DNA of 64,000 nucleotides from Topomyia yanbarensis (taxonomy: Eukaryota > Arthropoda > Insecta > Diptera > Culicidae): the NCBI RefSeq assembly GCF_030247195.1, contig NC_080671.1, forward strand, positions 189,265,725-189,329,724. Reading direction: 5' to 3'. The notes below the pieces were generated by a model. The model saw only the letters and a program-made list of their open reading frames with translations, had not been told where the DNA came from and did no database searches. Shown piece after piece: positions 1 to 11,664 of the stretch (its first letter is position 1; each line of letters begins with the position of its first letter). The position numbers were made by a program, and so were the translations under genes.

Positions 1-1899
1 ACGAGCCGATAATTTGCAGGTTCCGGTACGATCCATAGATTGCAAGTTGATTCGCTCGAATAATTTTTCTTGAAGGATTTTACACCCATTATCAGGATCA
101 ATGTACCCATTGGCATTACTTCATTGAGTTGTTGTGAAATGGATAAAAAGTGCCCATTGTTAGAAACAACAAAGTATCTATTCTTTTGATAACTTCCAAA
201 AATGGACAATTTGAATATATAAAATGGGTAAAGTTTTTTGCAGTGTGGGTTTATTTGTTTTACGCCTGAATCCGCTGGCAGCTCGCTTTTAAGCAGGAAA
301 AGTTGACTGGGAGTTATTTCATCGATTCAATAGGGCTGTGCTCATTGCGATGACATTTGATCTGACAGTCAACCATCGATATTCCTTTCAAACAGAGCTG
401 CCATTTTTCACAAATTTGCTTTTATTTTCTCATGTTTAAACGTATATATGTGTTTCCTGTAGAGAATACAGATATATGATACACAACACAGATTCATATA
501 CCGATTTTACGAATTTGCTAATTAACATTCAAAATAGTAAGCTGGAATTATAATTTCAAGAAGCATCGCTCGTAAGGCCCAGTGAACTCAAATGATTTTT
601 TAAATCGTTTTATCAGTTGGAGAATGGAAAGCATGTAAACGCTCGATGATTTCTATTTCTAATTACAAGTCCATTCCAAATTCCAAATTGATAAATAGCC
701 AGACCTCTCAAACCTCTTGCTCTTCGAGGGTTAAAAGAAAATAACCTGAAGTCATTTTCGACATTGATTATTGCATTGCAATGTATAGGTTAATTGAAGT
801 TCTCATTTTTAAACAGTATTTAACCAAATACATATTTATATTTGATTTAACCTTATTAACTCACATAAATTGCCAAAATAATTATTATCCCTTTTCTTAA
901 ATAATGAACCAAAAAGTCCTTATAATTTATATTATAGAGGGACTTTGAATGAACCATATCTAACTATCTACAAAATTGGCTAGCAACTCTGCATCCAAAC
1001 GAGCAAACTGGGCTGTCAGCTGTTTTGGTTCATTGCTTTCTCGTTCCCACGCTGAAGAGCTTTGCATTAGTTCTCTTTCTTTCTTTGTTCGCGTTTGGTT
1101 GATCGACTGCGTTCACAAGCTGCTTCATAATAATTTTATTTTTCTTGCTATCCATTTTGAAAAGCAAAAGTCTGATATTTCGCTGCGCGTAAAACGAAGA
1201 AAAATTTCCTTCCGAAGGTGAGAGTTTTCGGTTTAATTTTAGTGTGAATTGTTAGCTAGCGTGTTGGGGAATGTTTTGCGACAGTTGGTGAGGTCGAATG
1301 GGTGTTTAATGTTCGAAATTCGTGAGGTGAAAAATTCATTTTTTCAACCTCAGAACGGTCTGTGATGGTGCTTCCTGCTTCCTTCGTCGTTTTTGCGTGT
1401 TGCCCTCTTGCTGTGTTTCGGTTGCTGTCTCGCTCGTGCTTAGTGTTTGCTCCATATCATCATTAGGGGCGAAACGCCATCAGCGTCTCGTTCGTGATTA
1501 TTATTGGAATCGAGAGTGTTGTTGAATTTGTATGAATGAGTGGACAGATTGTAGGCATAAAAACGAGTTACAATCGGTAATTGATTAATTAGATCGCCTG
1601 AAAATCCAAATTGTCGTATACTTGGAAAATCAACCAGTTGTTTGCGTCCTCCTGCAAACAAAATAGTAAAAATCTTGAGTTTCTCTACAGTTGTCACAAC
1701 ATAAAAACATTGAAATTTAACGAAATTTTGTGTTTCGCTGCTGTTTAAAATTGAATGCGAGTTGTATTTTTCCAAAATGCACGTTACTATGAGCCACTGT
1801 TTGCTTGAATCGTAATTGCAAACAGCAAACTAACATTTGTACAATTAGCAAAAGCAAAAAAAAACGTCGATTTCGGAACTGCGCGATTGCAACAAAATC
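1..1899. other. no gene or repeat recognised
   Basis: The stretch is AT-rich. Open frames at 976-1221 and 1440-1775 lack family features and look like chance. The part at 980-1450 is less AT-rich and could be promoter DNA for the candidate exon that follows. Confidence 0.4.
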
Positions 1900-2196
1900 C
1901 CTCCACTAGTGAATGGTAACAGCCTGAGCAAAAACGAACCGCTGACGTTCGATGTTTACAAATAATTCCGTCTTCGCGAATTTGTCATGATTGTCGGTTG
2001 TGGGCAGGCAATGCAATATAATCGTCATCGACCGTCGAACGGAGAAAAGAGTGCACGAACAAAGGATCGACTAGCCGTAGACGTGGTGTTTGGTGTCGCA
2101 GAAAACTTGCGACCGTGTCTCGTTTGGAAAGTAAATAGGAAAGTAGAAGTTGTGTTGGGCGCTGTGCTCAATCGGCACGAGAAACAGCTGATGACC
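1900..2196 (+). other. candidate distant untranslated exon
   Basis: The stretch is GC-richer than its surroundings and ends in a consensus donor (GACC|gtaagt at 2197) with no repeat signature. Open frames here are short and unconvincing. It could be a far-upstream first exon of Atg17 or of another gene. Support is weak. Confidence 0.2.
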
Positions 2197-3109
2197 GTAA
2201 GTACTCTAGTAATGCTAGCGATGATGAATATAAGTGATCGGTGACGACGAAAATGTGAGATCTATCGCATTCATTTTCATGTAAACACTTCTCCGGAAAC
2301 GTGCGGTTTGAGTTGTTTTACAGCTTGGAAAGCAATGCGAAGTTGTGTTTATTTTTGGTAACTGTTGTCTTTATTGTTTAGATTTTGATAAGCAGATGGC
2401 TCGAGTTCGATGGTTTACTTATAATTACAATGATGCAATATTTTGAATTGTTTTCGTTAGATTTTGGTTTAGTGTCGATAAGAACAGAGGAATGAGTTCC
2501 TTCAGACGCATCCAGCTTAGTCTAAATTTTTTGTCTGTAGTTTTAATGTACTGCAGTAACATTTCTCTGAAAACTTCCTAAAAATTTCCAGAAACATATT
2601 AAAGAGAATAAGGCTTTGTTCAGAAAGGCAACTTCAAGAACGATTTATTAACGTAAAGAGATATTAATCTTCAGTTTTGATACGATACTCTAATTATTAA
2701 TCATCGTGGGCGATTCCGGGTGTCCTGAATCGTGACCAGTTTACTTGATATAGGGCTGCAATGGTTAGCCTTTTTGCTCTGTCTAACCATGCATCTTGCT
2801 CGGTTGACCAATCTTGTCCAGGTTATGTGCTGAAAATAACTTTAGTTAGTCTCTCTTCCGGCTATCGTACTATACACTGTAATCTGCCGTAGTTGCGGTA
2901 TCGCAATTTTCATACACTATGTATTGCTCATGATTCAAACACCTAAATTCACTTTCTATTCTGATCATTACACGGCCACTTTAATGTTTACCTCCAAACT
3001 CTTCGAATAATATTCTAAAGAAAACCATTGTCTTTAGATATGTGTTGGAAAATTGGTAGTAAGTTTTATAGTAACGTTGTAATAATTGAATGAGGAAGTA
3101 GAAAAGAGA
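2197..3109. other. no gene or repeat recognised
   Basis: AT-rich DNA without coding signal, plausibly the start of an intron if the candidate exon before it is real. Confidence 0.35.
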
Positions 3110-3415
3110 GGTTCTTAATGTTACCGAAGACTACATATAAAGAAGACAGTTATCTCTTTTCTTCCCCCACATAAATGAGAAGCGACAGAAGTTACAGCAT
3201 CTCTATTGTACGAAGGTAGCAAGTTCAATGTAAAAGTAATTGTGTGTACGTGTACTGCTCATAATCGCAAGTCAGTCCCATGTTCTATGGGATTCCATAT
3301 CTACATGGGACTGACTTGCGATTATAGGCAGTGTATCACTATGAAAAGTACTACCTTTACCCGGAAGAGGTTTTCAAGCCACTATCTCCATGGTATTGCA
3401 TGAAGATCCGTTTTG
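3110..3415. repeat. interspersed repeat, copy 1
   Basis: A second, inverted copy lies at about 24860-25045. Shared blocks are the CGAAGACTACATAT / AAGAAGAC segment, the GAGAAGCGACAGA segment and the AGTACTACCTTTACCCG segment. This copy is interrupted by the small palindromic MITE at 3254-3332, absent from the other copy, so that insertion is younger than the repeat. Confidence 0.6.
3254..3332. mobile_element. 79-bp palindromic mini-MITE, copy 1
   Basis: Near-perfect inverted repeats: ACTGCTCATAATCGCAAG at one end and CTTGCGATTATAGGCAGT at the other, continuing with CAGTCCCAT / ATGGGACTG. Further copies are at 24279-24345, about 46875-46920 (degenerate) and 56021-56100. The family is too short to encode protein and must be moved in trans. 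Confidence 0.75.
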
Positions 3416-3923
3416 ATCAGCCCTTTTTTATTAACAACTATTGAGACAATTTTTAACTGTTGTAACGGTTATCATGTATCATTATGGGGGTCCATATACA
3501 CAGCTTTGGATGAAAGCTGTCGACACTATGTAAATAAACAACTCATGTGACTAGCTGCTGAGGCAAACACAATAGTCGATCAAATAAAACACTCTGGCAG
3601 GCAATTTGTTAGGGACACTAAACTCATTCAAGAGTTTTAATGTCGTAAAAGTGCTCAATGTGGAAATTTTCCGTAACCTAACTTTTTGGTCGGTTTCGAC
3701 AGCATGAAGTACTGTCACTTTACGCTTGTCCGGGTGTGCCGCACACTCAGATGATTCGCATTTCAAATACCAAAATATCCTGCCTCTTGCGGTGGAAGAC
3801 AAAATGTTAAGTAGCCAGATCGCTCTGAGCTTGCTCATATGACTCTATTCCACGCATTTCTAAACTTTCTACCTTTAGCTCCTTGCTCTTAGTTGAGTAG
3901 TGTCTGTAAATATTGAAAAACAT
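3416..3923. other. no gene recognised
   Basis: The minus-strand open frame at 3551-3838 (95 codons) has no recognised domain. I see no repeat ends here. Confidence 0.35.
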
Positions 3924-4545
3924 ACTTCACACCTCCCAGTCACTTGGTGAATTTTAGGCTGACAAAACGGAGACATTGACACCATCGGAATATATTGTTT
4001 CTCTTTTTTAAAATACGAAACTGTTACAATATTCTTTAGTCCCTAGACATAACCTCGTAACCCTTTCTAATTATTTTAGTATATATTTCGTTTAAGGGTG
4101 TCACACAGCGCAAAATTGAAAAAACCTGTTTTTGCATAGTCTGCATCTCCAAGATAAAAAATAGACTCAAGAAAGAATTTGCTCGAATTTGGTTTGGTTC
4201 GTTTGCTAGAAGCCATCAAGCGGATTTTCTTATGAGACAGATAAAATCGGCTCAAAAAAGCTGACAAAATCGGGAGCTGATAAAGGCTGTATATCAATTT
4301 CAGTCACATCGATCGAAATAGCACCTAACAAATATGCAGGCATTGCTGAAAATCGGAGATGCAGTTTCTACAAAATCAACTTTTTCGTGTCTGGGTATGA
4401 AAAAACTGCTTGCACGTACGGATATTCTAAATCTCACAAATATTTAAATTCTCAGTTCGCGTTAACTACGTTATTTATGGATTGTTGATGAAATCCGGTC
4501 GAAAAGCTGACAAAATTAGGGGCTGATTAAAACGGGTTTTCACTG
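3924..4545. mobile_element. MITE of the 'CAGTGAAGACCCG' family, copy 1
   Basis: The right end reads AAAACGGGTTTTCACTG and the left end carries TTCAC..., then TTAGGCTGACAAAACGG, an inverted pair. The same terminal sequence (CAGTGAAGACCCGTTTTTAT) occurs at 16733 and a diverged copy spans 45421-46049. No transposase. The CAGTG terminus suggests Tc1/mariner or a similar DNA transposon. Confidence 0.55.
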
Positions 4546-4946
4546 CACAACGCATTATTTCTCCGGATAGATAAATCCGCCGTTGAATGAGCGAATGAGT
4601 TTATTACGGTATCCATTTTGCTCTATCAGACTTGCTGGCGCTATTCTAAAATACGACAAAAGAAGTCTATCATACTTACTTGTCGGTTTTCTTGGCAAAT
4701 GAAGTGTATATTGTGACTCTTTTGTCGATTTCAACGATAAGAAGGTACAAATCGGATAAATTTTATCTGGAAAATTATTCTCACGCTATTTGTGCATTTG
4801 CGACTTATCTTAGCGCTGAAAAGTTGGACATCGGATTTTCTCCTTCCCGCTCCTTATTATTCTTCAATAGCTTAAAAGTAAAATGTTCATTTTGATTATT
4901 ATTCTTGATTAGTTTAAAAGTTTTACTTTCAACCTAACTGTAACCT
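4546..4946. other. no gene recognised
   Basis: AT-rich spacer. The open frame at 4680-4895 has no family features. Confidence 0.3.
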
Positions 4947-4956
4947 GTTTTTTTGG

Positions 4957-7900
4957 TTGTATACCATTTCCCCGAAAGCCATTTCCCAGAAAGCTATTCC
5001 CCAGAATTCCCTTGCCCAGAATGTACCATTCGCCAGGAAGACATTTCCCAGAATGTACCATTCCCTAGAAAACCATTATCCAGAATGCCCCATTCCCCAG
5101 AAAAGTAAATGTTTTATTCATTTATTGTGGTAAAGCCAAAGGTTTGCGCTTACCTAATTCAAGGAACTTATGCGGTGTTAAGCTGCTGTGGATGTGCCAT
5201 CGAAAGCGGCGGCCTGTTTACTCGAACATAGGACTTGGTTCCTTCTTTCAAACATGAGCAGTTCTTTGAATTTGTATGCCAAGTAACCCTTGCAAGCAAA
5301 CTTGTGATATTTTCGTCTGCTCGATTTATTCAAACATAGGTTTTGATTTTTTCTTTCGAGCTTTCCTTGAATCTATATTCAAATCGAAATGAAGGCACAT
5401 TTTCACAAACGGTTTGGTGTGTTTTTAGATCATTTATCTTTATTTTGTATTGGGAATGCTTCGTACGCCAATGTACGATATACCCGCTTGCTCGGTTTAT
5501 TCAAACAGTTTGCACTAAATACATTCGGTATTTTCATACCTTACGCCAAATGGTACTTATACCACAGAGTTACAGACATAATACTCGACAACAATTATTC
5601 GCCAATGTTAGCGGTCATTTTGAATTGAATATATTTTTAGTTGGGACTGTTATAGCATTTGCGATTATGGTGCCACTGACATATGCGAAAGCATACGGGG
5701 GATATACCAATTGTTTCTGGGCCTGAGGGTTAACTAATTTGTAAATGAGCAGTTGAAACCGTGAATAAAAGGTGTAGCTAGTGGTTTGGCCAAATTAGTG
5801 GAACGATATTTTGTAGGGAATTCATCATAGTGTTATGTCTGTTGGTCTGTGCTTATACTACACGACCGTTATGCCAAATGGCCAACTACTAAATAATGTA
5901 GTATGTCAGATGATGTTGTGCCAAAAGACTTCATGCCGAACAGGATAGTCTTGCTCAAAAGTTGGGACAATTCTTCAAGTGTTGTGTTGCACTGTTGGTA
6001 CTGATAGTTTGTAATATGAATACATTTTATAAAACAAATCCCCTTCTTTAAAACATGAAATGTCATTTTGAGTTGAGTTTTGAAAGTTTATTTTTCAGAT
6101 TTTAGAGATAGTGACACGGATCAAAGCTTCTTATTTGATGCGTTCCATTTATCGTATTCGAATGGCAAAATGATTGAAAACGTTCCTGCTTGACGGTCCC
6201 GGTTACAACGCAAATTCCGCCTTTAAAGCTACATATACAGAAAGCCTTCCAAACTGGATATTTCATAAAGAACTCCAATGACACTCCCCGCCTGTTTGTG
6301 ACATCGGAGCGTTTTGAATTCCGCTAGAAACCAATAGCAACCCTTTTTGTCGTCGCTGCGGCTTTCGGCTTTCGATTCTCTACAACCCAGATCTTCTGGT
6401 TATTAAAAAAAAAACCTTGTTTTACATTGGTAACAGTTCATAAAATAATCTTCAAATGAAAAGTAACCTATCAAATCTTTGCTCGCGCTTTTCACAAACT
6501 CCAAATTAGCTAGATTGTTAAAAATGTCCATTTCAACTTTCACCAACGTAATTAAAGAGTTTCAGGTATGGGTTATAGGCAAAAGGTCTGGATTGGGAAG
6601 AAGCCGAAATCCGGAAGCCGCAACGATGACAAAAAGGGTGGTCAACGGTTTCAAGCGGAAGACTAACCGGACCCATTGGTAACGTCGTAGAGATCTGTAT
6701 GAATAATCTGGCGGCATTTTCTTGGTAACCGGGGCCGTCAACCAGAAAGTCTGATATGGCCGTCATATGAATACGATCAAAATAAGAAACTTCGATCGTA
6801 GTCACTATCTCGAAAGACTACATAAACATTGCGCAAGTTCAAAAGTTCAATATCAAAACAAATATTTCAAAAAAGGAAACTCAAAGGAAAGGAAGGAAAA
6901 CTCTTTTAGAAAATGTATTCAAATGAAAATAATCAGTACTGACAGTGAAACATAAAACTATAAAAATTGCCCTAGCTTCTGAACAAGATTACCTTGCTTG
7001 GCATAATATCGTTTGACATAAGACAATATATGGTAGTTGGATATTTGTCATAAGAGTCGTGTAGTATAGGAATAATTTACCATTTACTTTCGAGTGTATT
7101 TAGTGCCACATGTTTGAGTAAACCGAGCAATCGGGTGGATCGTACATTAACGTACGAAACATTACCAATGCAAGTGCACTCCTTTTGATTTTTATATAAA
7201 TTGAAGGAAAGCTCGAAAGAAGGAATCAACACCTAAGTTTAAATAAACAGGGGAGACGAAAAGATCACAGGCGTGCCTGCAAGAGTTATTTGGCATAAAG
7301 ATTCAAAGAACTGCTCATGTTTGGAAGAAGGAATTAATTCCTGTGTTCGAGTAAATCGGGTATACGAATGAATAACTGGCTTGTTTGCGAGGAGTCACTG
7401 GTTTCTGCGGCTCATCCTTAGCAGTTTAACACCGCATCAGTTTTTTGATTTATGTAATGTACAAAGTTTTGGTTTCACCACATAACCTTATTTACATAAG
7501 ACTGTTTCATTCTTTTTGATCCTCGGAAACGGGCTCCCACTTTTTATGGTTTTTGCCAAATGGCAACTTGTATGTTTATATTATCAAATGAAACGTAAAA
7601 ATACTGCTATTGTCTAATATTGCTAGCAGTGGACTCTTTGAGGGCAGTAAAATGGTTAACATTCTGAAAGATTGTTTCCAATTCAAAGCAATATGGGCGT
7701 TTTCCTCATCTTACATGTTTATGCATTGGTTTATTCTAGATGAGGCTTTTCCGAGAAAGAGTATATGCTGGAATATTGTTTTGTAGGAATTGTTGCTTTC
7801 TGGAGAACAGTTATTTTTGGGGAAAACACTTTGGTATTGTAGTTTCTTTCGAATGGTAAAGTCGTAGAACCAAATTTTCATTCCAATATTAAACACAACA

Positions 7901-8232
7901 TGAATTGCAAATTCTTTATTTTAATTCGGAATAAATAATGTCATCTTAACTTCCGGTTTCAATACAATGCAAATCATTTCAAATGTGACCGAATCGAAAG
8001 AGAAGAATGTCGTTCGATGTAAGTGGGAATGTCGTTCGATGGAAAGTAAAACTTTTCTGGGGAATGACTTTCTGGGAAATGGTGCATTCTAGGGAATGGA
8101 GTTCTGGGGAATGGTACATTCCGGGGAATGACTTTCTGGGGAATAGTATATTCTGGGGGATGACATTCTGGGGGGTGGAATTCTGGGGAATGACTTTCTG
8201 GGGAATGATTTTCGGGGGAATAGTATACAATC
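4957..8232. mobile_element. foldback element A (3.3 kb) with minisatellite inverted repeats
   Basis: The ends read TTGTATACCATTTCCCCGAA and the inverse TTCGGGGGAATAGTATACAA. The 10-bp sequence GTTTTTTTGG flanks both sides (4947-4956 and 8233-8242), a probable target duplication. Terminal arms (to about 5100 and from about 8050) are degenerate repeats of CCATTCCCCAGAATGTA. Inner arms are also inverted: 5140-5500 with 7080-7480, and 6100-6260 with 6690-6820, making a nested palindrome. No transposase is visible. The duplication length fits Mutator-like or hAT elements; foldback describes the structure. Confidence 0.75.
5343..5726 (+). other. open frame repeated between foldback copies (unknown)
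   Basis: 127 codons with Phe/Tyr/Cys-rich sequence. About 105 codons match an open frame on the minus strand at 41131-41466 in another copy of the element (shared: YRHNTRQQLF, NVSGHFELNIFLV, ARFIQT). No known domain and no membrane-protein pattern I trust. Sharing may reflect only recent common origin of the two DNA copies. Confidence 0.2.
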
Positions 8233-8242
8233 GTTTTTTTGG

Positions 8243-8764
8243 CAAGAGTAGGACACTTATTTTTCCACTATTTTTCAGTGTGTGAATTAAGGGATTTGCG
8301 GTGAACGCTCTCCAAGCCTGAAATCCAATAACTAAAAAGATCATTGAAGAAAAATTTATTGTGGCGTATTTGAACGGATCGGTTTCTCAATAAAAAAAAA
8401 TTTTCTTGCAGAAAACAGCACATTGACCAAAAAATTGAGCTTTGTGGCGTTCAAAATTTTAAACAAAACCGAAAAAGGAACCGTTACAGCACACAAGAAC
8501 GTAAATACAAACAATTAAAAAATGATGGTCTGATGAATCGTTTTTGAAATAGCACATGCACCGCAACGGTACTTTTCAAAAAGCTTCATTCCGAGATAAT
8601 TGCGTTTAAAGTTTTGTGTCCATTTCATACGTAGAAGAACCAGCGCGCTGCAAACGGCTGTAATTTAAAATCTAGTGTTCTGTTATGGATGAAATTTCGC
8701 ACAGATATTTTTAAAAGCATGTACTTTTAGAATATTCATTTTTTTGGCTTTTTTGAGTTCCAAC
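8243..8764. other. no gene or clear repeat
   Basis: AT-rich spacer between repeats; nothing supported. Confidence 0.3.
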
Positions 8765-8885
8765 TTTGGGGACCATTCATAAATTACGTAACGCAAAAAA
8801 ATGCCTAAAATTGACTCCCTTTCCATCATGTAAGAAAATGTCACAAATTTCTCTATACCCCCCTCCCTTATTACGTAACAAACTA
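8765..8885. repeat. transposon end fragment (ACCATTCATAAATTACGTAA type)
   Basis: GGGACCATTCATAAATTACG followed by a pyrimidine-rich stretch and TTACGTAACA resembles terminal sequences often seen in mosquito DNA-transposon fragments. A similar but diverged start is at 29668 (GGGGTCCGTTCATAAAC). Identity is from recollection of the sequence type. Confidence 0.4.
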
Positions 8886-8894
8886 CGGGAAAAC

Positions 8895-10230
8895 ATTTTT
8901 GCCTTTCTCAATAGAAAGGTATCGCAATTGCTCTGAAACCCGACTTTTTAATGGAGGCCCGGAGGGCCGAGTGACATATACCATTCGATTCAGCTCGACG
9001 AGTTCGGCAAATGTCTGTGTGTGTATGTATGTGTGTATGTATGTGGGTGTGTATGTGCGTCTGTGTGTGTACGCGAACACAATCTCACTCACTTTTCTCA
9101 GAGATGGCTGAACCGATTTTCACAAACTTAGTCCCAAATGAAATGTTCAACGTTCCCATAGGCTGCTATTGAATTTCTTATGGATCCGATTTCCGGTTCC
9201 GGAATTACAGGGTGATGAGTACGATCACGCAGAACATGTCGAATTTAATAAATTCTGCAATGAATGTATAATGGTGAAAATTTTTCCAAAATGTGACTAC
9301 AACTACTTCGATTTGTAGTACTAGGTCACTAACAGCCATTCAAAGTCTCTTTGGTCACATTGACCACCATCATCGGTTCCGGAAGCCTCGGCGGAAGTAT
9401 CCAAATTCAGAAATTACATCGGTTTCTCGGAGATGGCTAGACCGAACCAACCAAACTTAGTCTCAAATGAAAGATGTTGCGTCCCCATAAATGGCTATTA
9501 AATTTTATCCCGATCCGACTTCCGGTTACGGATTGTGGCGTGCGATCACATAGCAAATTGTGATTCAAACCGAAACTCCGATGAAAGCAAAAAAGTTAAA
9601 AATTTCGCTAAAATGTCTCAAATAACTTAAATTTGCAGTTCTAGGTCACCGACGGCCAAACAAACTTTCATTGACTGCATTGACCACCATAAATGGTTCC
9701 GGAAGTGCCCGGGAAAAGCGGCCATCTTTCAAAACTAGCAAACTCATATCAGTTTCTCGGAAATGGTTGGGCCGATTTTCACAAACTTCCAAATGATAGC
9801 TATAATATACCCACAGATAAAATTTCCATGAAATTTCGTACGGATCGCTTATATGGTTCCGGAAATATACACTGAACCGTCCGGTCACATATGAAATTCC
9901 CATATAAGCCGGAACTCAAAATTTTTTTTCAAAGGGTGGACCCCATGAAATTTTAGAAATCGAATCGAGATTTTATGTTATAACAAAAAAAAAATTTTAT
10001 GAAGATCGACTTTTTGGGACTTTGCCGATTTTGCACCTTTTTTCAGTTCAATATTACCGTGTCTGTTTTTTCTTTTACAAAATTTTAGAACTCGAATAAT
10101 GATTTCTTTTCTTGTATATTTGTCATGTCATGTATAATAATAAAATGCAATATATGCATTTGAAACCTTTAATGAATATAAACAACGGAAACATTCTCGT
10201 GTTCATGTTTGAGAAAGGCACAATTGCACC
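8895..10230. repeat. interspersed element with internal ~330-bp tandem units
   Basis: The left end has GCCTTTCTCAATAGAAAGG and the right end TTTGAGAAAGGCACAATTGC, an inverted pair. Inside is a TG-rich simple repeat (9013-9070), then units of about 330 bp, each starting near AGATGGCT.GACCGA (about 9098, 9430) or its diverged form (about 9760) and including GACTTCCGGTT and TTGACCACCAT. This resembles a repeat widespread in Aedes. It is non-coding. Confidence 0.65.
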
Positions 10231-11125
10231 GCTAGGTAGATTAAAACACAAAGTTAGATTATGAATCGCAGCGCCATACACTCGACCAACAAAAGAATTG
10301 TTATTTTTTATCCTACAGCAAGAAACGCGAGGCTCGAAAATAAAGAATCCTGATTCTAAATTATCTGAAGTGGTTTTGCCCGTTCAATATTGATTGATTT
10401 CAAAATCTTCTGTTAGCGAAGTGGAATGTTTATTGAAAAACAAAATGTGGCTTTTTTTATGTCCAGTTTCATAACATCAGAAACGTGGGGCTGCCCACGT
10501 GCAATATGTTAAAAATAACACTTGTATGACCCGTAGCTTAAAAATGGAGATAATTTTTTTGCGAAATACATTAGTTTAAGAATATCCCCTCTAGCAGGTT
10601 GATGGGATTGACGGTATTGCAAACATCATCACGCCACAATGGATTCAATAGAGTTCAATAGCGACTTTCGCTCTTTTTAGTTTCTAGTTGCACCAAGTTC
10701 TACTACTAGAGGCTAATTAGTTCACATGTTAATAATCCACCAATCATTATGACTACTCAGGATTTGATTTATATAAGAAGCCCGCTTCAAGATGTTGATT
10801 ACAATACGCCTCGATAGTGGTGTATCGAGGAGAGCTGATATGAGCCTTTTTCTGTTCTATACCTTTCCTCTATTTACCCGCTCATAACCAAAAATGAACC
10901 AGTAACAAATAGATAATTGAGAAAGGATGTGCTATGTGTGGTGGTTGGCTATTCAACCCTACTAATGGTCTGAAATACTAATAGATCTTACATGTGATGA
11001 CCATAACTTCGGCTGTATCTTGTACCTGTCTAATCTATTACGTCTCTCATATGTTGGCTTTTATTTCTTCTTTTCGAGTCCTATACTCCCATTCTACATC
11101 CGCTTTCAGCTAGGTCAGCAATGAT
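10231..11125. other. no gene recognised
   Basis: Mixed AT-rich DNA; no repeat ends or coding signal. Confidence 0.3.
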
Positions 11126-11664
11126 GGTGATAGTGAACGTCTTAATAATCTCACTTTCTCAAACGCGGTTTCAAGCGGGAACCTACAAAAATGCCCTCCG
11201 CACGCGATTACGAAACGGTCACGTCCGGAAGTTTATCCTTGATCCTGGAAGCCTAGGTCCATGTCTTTAGCTGGATCAATATACGCTCATACCTACTAGA
11301 CAACACGTCTCATGGCTGCATGACCGGGAACCACTCTCTGCCAGAATTATAACCGCACATCGAAAATTTGATATCAGACTCACGGTTCGCGCGACCATAC
11401 ACACGCAAATATGTTACAAAATCACGTCAGCGTACAAACGTTGGGGGTCTGGGTTAATTGGCATAGTCATTTGGCATAAGATCATTTGGCACAAGGTTAT
11501 TTGGCATAATGGTCATTTGGCATAATTTTGAGAATTGATTACACTGAAGGTCATTTGGCATAACGTAAATTTGGCATAATTTTGAGAATTGATCACATTG
11601 AAGATCATTTGGCATAACGGACATTTGGCATAACGGTCATTAGGCATAACGGACTTTTGACATA

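Noticed and set aside
11455..11664. CRISPR-like array of TTTGGCATAA repeats with spacers
   Set aside because: Repeats are short, irregular and imperfect, there are no cas genes, and the array is the inverted arm of a transposon in a eukaryotic genome. The same holds for 8050-8230 and 23188-23335.
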